Part shown: positions 6,112 to 7,327 of the stretch, piece by piece
How positions within the stretch are numbered: the first letter of the stretch is position 1
Layout of the letters: each line of letters starts with the position of its first letter
Assembly: GCA_003553895.1 (NCBI GenBank)
Contig: PWFM01000024.1
Coordinates: 1-7,327 of the forward strand
DNA length: 7,327 nucleotides
Source: Syntrophomonadaceae bacterium
GTDB lineage: Bacteria; Bacillota; Dethiobacteria; DTU022
Reading direction: 5' to 3'
Position numbers and translations under genes: made by a program
Notes under the pieces: model-generated
The model's database searches: none
What the model was told of the DNA's origin: nothing
The model's input: the letters and a program-made list of their open reading frames with translations, nothing else

Positions 6112-6642
6112 ATGGAAAAGGGATATGTGCAGATTTATACCGGCGACGGCAAAGGCAAAACCACGGCCGCCCTGGGGCTGGGCTTGAGGGCTGCCGGCAG
6201 CGGCTTGAAGGTAATCATGTTTCAGTTCCTAAAAGGTATGCACAGCAGCGAACTCGATAGTGCGCCCATGCTTAAAGGCAGGTTTGAGATTATCCGCCTG
6301 GCTGAAAGCGCTAAATTTTTTGGGGCCCTTGATAAGGCAGAAAAAGCGGAGCTCAAGGAAAAACTAAAAGGAGAACTGGGCCGGGTCAGGGAAGTGCTTG
6401 AAAACCGCTCCTGCGACCTGTTGATCTTAGATGAAATTATGGCTGCTATCCACGGCGGACTGCTCACGGTGGAAGAAGTAGGTGCCCTGGTAGACTCCCG
6501 CCCCGCATCCATGGAACTGGTCCTGACCGGGCGCAAGGCCCCTCAGGAGCTGATCGAGCGGGCCGACCTGGTTACGGAGATGAACTGCATCAAGCATTAC
6601 ATGGACTGGGGGGTTGGCGCCCGCAGGGGCATCGAAAAATAA
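6112..6642 (+). CDS. cobO: Corrinoid adenosyltransferase (CobA/CobO/BtuR type)
   Basis: This cytosolic enzyme transfers the adenosyl group of ATP to cob(I)alamin or earlier cob(I)yrinic acid intermediates, making the coenzyme form and releasing triphosphate. The 176-residue protein begins YVQIYTGDGKGKTTAALGLGL, which contains the P-loop GDGKGKTT (11-18). It continues with VIMFQFLKG (34-42), the Walker B-like LLILDEI (103-109), LTGRKAPQELIERADLVTEM (138-157) and the end KHYMDWGVGARRGIE (161-175). These are the usual CobA/CobO/BtuR motifs at normal length. I chose ATG 6112 because GGAGG (6101-6105) is six bases upstream. A GTG at 6064 in frame would add 16 residues unlike the family. The gene stands apart from the cbi operon but serves the same pathway. 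A terminator-like hairpin begins at its stop codon. Confidence 0.94.
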   Translation: MEKGYVQIYTGDGKGKTTAALGLGLRAAGSGLKVIMFQFLKGMHSSELDSAPMLKGRFEIIRLAESAKFFGALDKAEKAELKEKLKGELGRVREVLENRSCDLLILDEIMAAIHGGLLTVEEVGALVDSRPASMELVLTGRKAPQELIERADLVTEMNCIKHYMDWGVGARRGIEK

Positions 6643-6676
6643 TCGGCTTCAACCCCTTGCCGGATTTATTTTTTTT
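6641..6676 (+). terminator. Rho-independent terminator after the adenosyltransferase gene
   Basis: AATCGGC (6641-6647, sharing the stop codon) can pair with GCC-GATT (6659-6666), with G6662 bulged, around an 11-base loop. A run of eight T follows at 6669-6676. The stem is short and the T-run strong, so moderate termination is expected. Its 3' arm and T-run coincide with the -35 and spacer of the next promoter. Confidence 0.6.
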
Positions 6677-6685
6677 GTTTATAAT
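6657..6685 (+). promoter_or_regulatory. Sigma-A promoter for the Rrf2 regulator and hcp
   Basis: TTGCCG (6657-6662) and a perfect TATAAT (6680-6685) are separated by 17 bases, the optimal sigma-A spacing. Transcription should start near 6692, giving a leader of about 85 bases before the ATG at 6776. The spacer is mostly the T-run of the preceding terminator. This is the best promoter in the window. Confidence 0.7.
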
Positions 6686-6691
6686 GATAGT

Positions 6692-6705
6692 AATAAGATG
6701 TTATT
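6692..6705. promoter_or_regulatory. Candidate operator at the Rrf2 transcription start
   Basis: AATAA (6692-6696) and TTATT (6701-6705) form an inverted repeat around GATG, right at the expected transcription start. A repressor bound here would block the promoter, so it is a natural place for autoregulation by the Rrf2 protein. The stretch AAGATGTTATT within 6695-6705 resembles the half-site AAGATGCYTTT described for enterobacterial NsrR, an Rrf2-family NO sensor, but the second half-site is not evident. Confidence 0.4.
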
Positions 6706-6775
6706 TATCCTGTTTATTTGGTTTTTCTGCATCAAGCCATTGTTGCTTTGGCGGGAAAAGGAAAGGAGCAAGTGT

Positions 6776-7198
6776 ATGCAGCTAACAAGGCAATCTGAAT
6801 ACGCAATCCGGGCCGTCCTGGAACTTTCCATGTTGCCGGAAGGTGAGTTCATGCAGAGCCGGGCCATTGCGGCGCGGCAGGAACTGCCCGAGCAGTTTTT
6901 AAATAAGACTGTCCAAATCCTGGCCCGGGTTGGCCTGGTGGAAACCAGGCGGGGCATGCAGGGCGGGGTCCGTCTGGCCGTACGGCCTGAATCGATTACC
7001 ATTGCCGATGTAATCGGAGCGGGGGAAGGAAAAATTGCCATTAACCCCTGCCTCTCAGGAGGTTACCATTGCGCCAACCGGCCGTCATGCCGGGTTCACG
7101 GCATCTTGAACCGGGCTCAGGAGGCCCTGCTAACCGAACTCGGCAAAGAGACCTTTGCCGAACTGGCCGGTGAAGACGAAAAGAGGATAACTTCTTAA
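6776..7198 (+). CDS. Rrf2-family transcriptional regulator, probable Fe-S sensor
   Basis: A 140-residue winged-helix regulator. MQLTRQSEYAIRAVLELSML (1-20) is the typical Rrf2 start. The recognition helix region is around LPEQFLNKTVQILARVGLV (37-55), and RRGMQGGVRLA (58-68) is the wing. Cysteines C92, C99 and C105 (C-X6-C-X5-C) lie where IscR, NsrR and related proteins bind an iron-sulfur cluster (92, 98 and 104 in E. coli IscR). This suggests sensing of nitric oxide, redox state or Fe-S supply. I chose ATG 6776 because AAAGGAG (6762-6768) is seven bases upstream and homology begins there; the open frame extends to 6614 but that part is non-family and includes the promoter. It is 40 bases before hcp, probably on the same transcript. 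This favours an NsrR-like role over IscR or CymR, since no isc or cysteine genes are seen. Confidence 0.9.
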   Translation: MQLTRQSEYAIRAVLELSMLPEGEFMQSRAIAARQELPEQFLNKTVQILARVGLVETRRGMQGGVRLAVRPESITIADVIGAGEGKIAINPCLSGGYHCANRPSCRVHGILNRAQEALLTELGKETFAELAGEDEKRITS

Positions 7199-7211
7199 CC
7201 GGCAAGACTCT

Positions 7212-7227
7212 CTTTAATATCTTAAAG
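7212..7227. promoter_or_regulatory. Palindrome overlapping the hcp ribosome binding site
   Basis: CTTTAA (7212-7217) and TTAAAG (7222-7227) are perfect inverted arms around TATC. The right arm overlaps the ribosome binding site AAAGGAGGT (7224-7232), 6 bases before the hcp ATG. It may be a protein operator between the two genes or an RNA hairpin that partly hides the site. The stem is all A-U except one pair, so it would be weak as RNA. Confidence 0.4.
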
Positions 7228-7238
7228 GAGGTATGTAA

Positions 7239-7327
7239 ATGTTTTGCAATCAGTGTGAACAGACAGCAAAAGGAGAAGGCTGCACCGTCAGGGGTGTGTG
7301 CGGAAAATCGCACGAAGTGGCCACCCT
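7239..7327 (+). CDS. hcp: Hybrid cluster protein (hydroxylamine / NO reductase), N-terminal part
   Basis: Only the first 29 codons are in the window; the gene runs off the end. The start MFCNQCEQTAKGEGC with VRGVCGK is the N terminus of the hybrid cluster (prismane) protein. Cysteines C3, C6, C15 and C21 give C-X2-C-X8-C-X5-C. This is the [4Fe-4S] arrangement of the Desulfovibrio-type protein, not the longer-spaced [2Fe-2S] type of E. coli. Hcp is a cytosolic Fe-S-O enzyme of anaerobes and facultative anaerobes that reduces hydroxylamine in vitro and NO to N2O, protecting against nitrosative stress. AAAGGAGGT (7224-7232) is an excellent ribosome binding site, six bases from the ATG. The preceding Rrf2 regulator probably controls it. 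The ligands of the hybrid cluster itself lie outside the window. Confidence 0.92.
   Translation, partial: MFCNQCEQTAKGEGCTVRGVCGKSHEVAT

Noticed and set aside
6614..6775. N-terminal 54-residue extension of the Rrf2 protein with a hydrophobic segment
   Set aside because: The extension overlaps the adenosyltransferase end, terminator and promoter. Rrf2 homology and a good ribosome binding site both start at ATG 6776.
7233..7238. ATG TAA start-stop just before hcp
   Set aside because: It is too close to the ribosome binding site to be preferred over ATG 7239 and is probably incidental, though such minimal frames can act in control.

Overview
The window reads as a chromosomal segment of an anaerobic, moderately GC-rich member of the Firmicutes, plausibly a Clostridia or Peptococcaceae-like organism. 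This is inferred from the anaerobic (early cobalt insertion) Cbi-type corrin pathway, strong AGGAGG-like ribosome binding sites, an Rrf2 regulator next to a hybrid cluster protein gene, and GC-rich genes separated by AT-rich spacers. No taxonomic marker is present, so the assignment is tentative. All genes that can be supported lie on the + strand.

Region 1 (2-3958) is the 3' part of a cobalamin operon: the end of cbiL, then cbiF, cbiG, cbiH and cbiJ. They encode successive corrin-ring steps: C20 methylation, C11 methylation, C5 lactone hydrolysis (loss of the C2 unit), C17 methylation with ring contraction, and precorrin-6A reduction. cbiL/cbiF, cbiF/cbiG and cbiH/cbiJ overlap by 16, 4 and 4 bases, so they are translationally coupled. 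A 252-base AT-rich spacer separates cbiG from cbiH. CbiG carries an unusual hydrophilic, cysteine-containing insertion of about 80 residues near its N terminus.

Region 2 (3959-5902) begins with a 364-base AT-rich spacer holding a possible promoter and several small repeats. It is followed by a Xre-type regulator with a MmyB-like ligand-binding domain, and 41 bases later by a family I inorganic pyrophosphatase that resembles the chlamydial type. The two are probably cotranscribed.

Region 3 (5903-6642) is a 209-base spacer and then the gene for the CobA/CobO/BtuR-type corrinoid adenosyltransferase. This enzyme links back to region 1 because it adenosylates the corrinoid. A 12-base perfect palindrome sits directly before its ribosome binding site, and a hairpin plus T-run follows its stop codon.

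Region 4 (6643-7327) holds a near-consensus sigma-A promoter that overlaps that terminator. It drives an Rrf2-family regulator with three cysteines suited to an Fe-S cluster, followed 40 bases later by the start of hcp, encoding the hybrid cluster protein. The pair looks like a self-contained nitrosative or redox stress unit. Small palindromes lie just after the promoter and over the hcp ribosome binding site.

I see no mobile element, tRNA, rRNA, CRISPR array or cobalamin riboswitch. Nothing here clearly amounts to a new system. The points most worth a second look are the CbiG insertion, the Rrf2/hcp control region and the regulator-pyrophosphatase pair.
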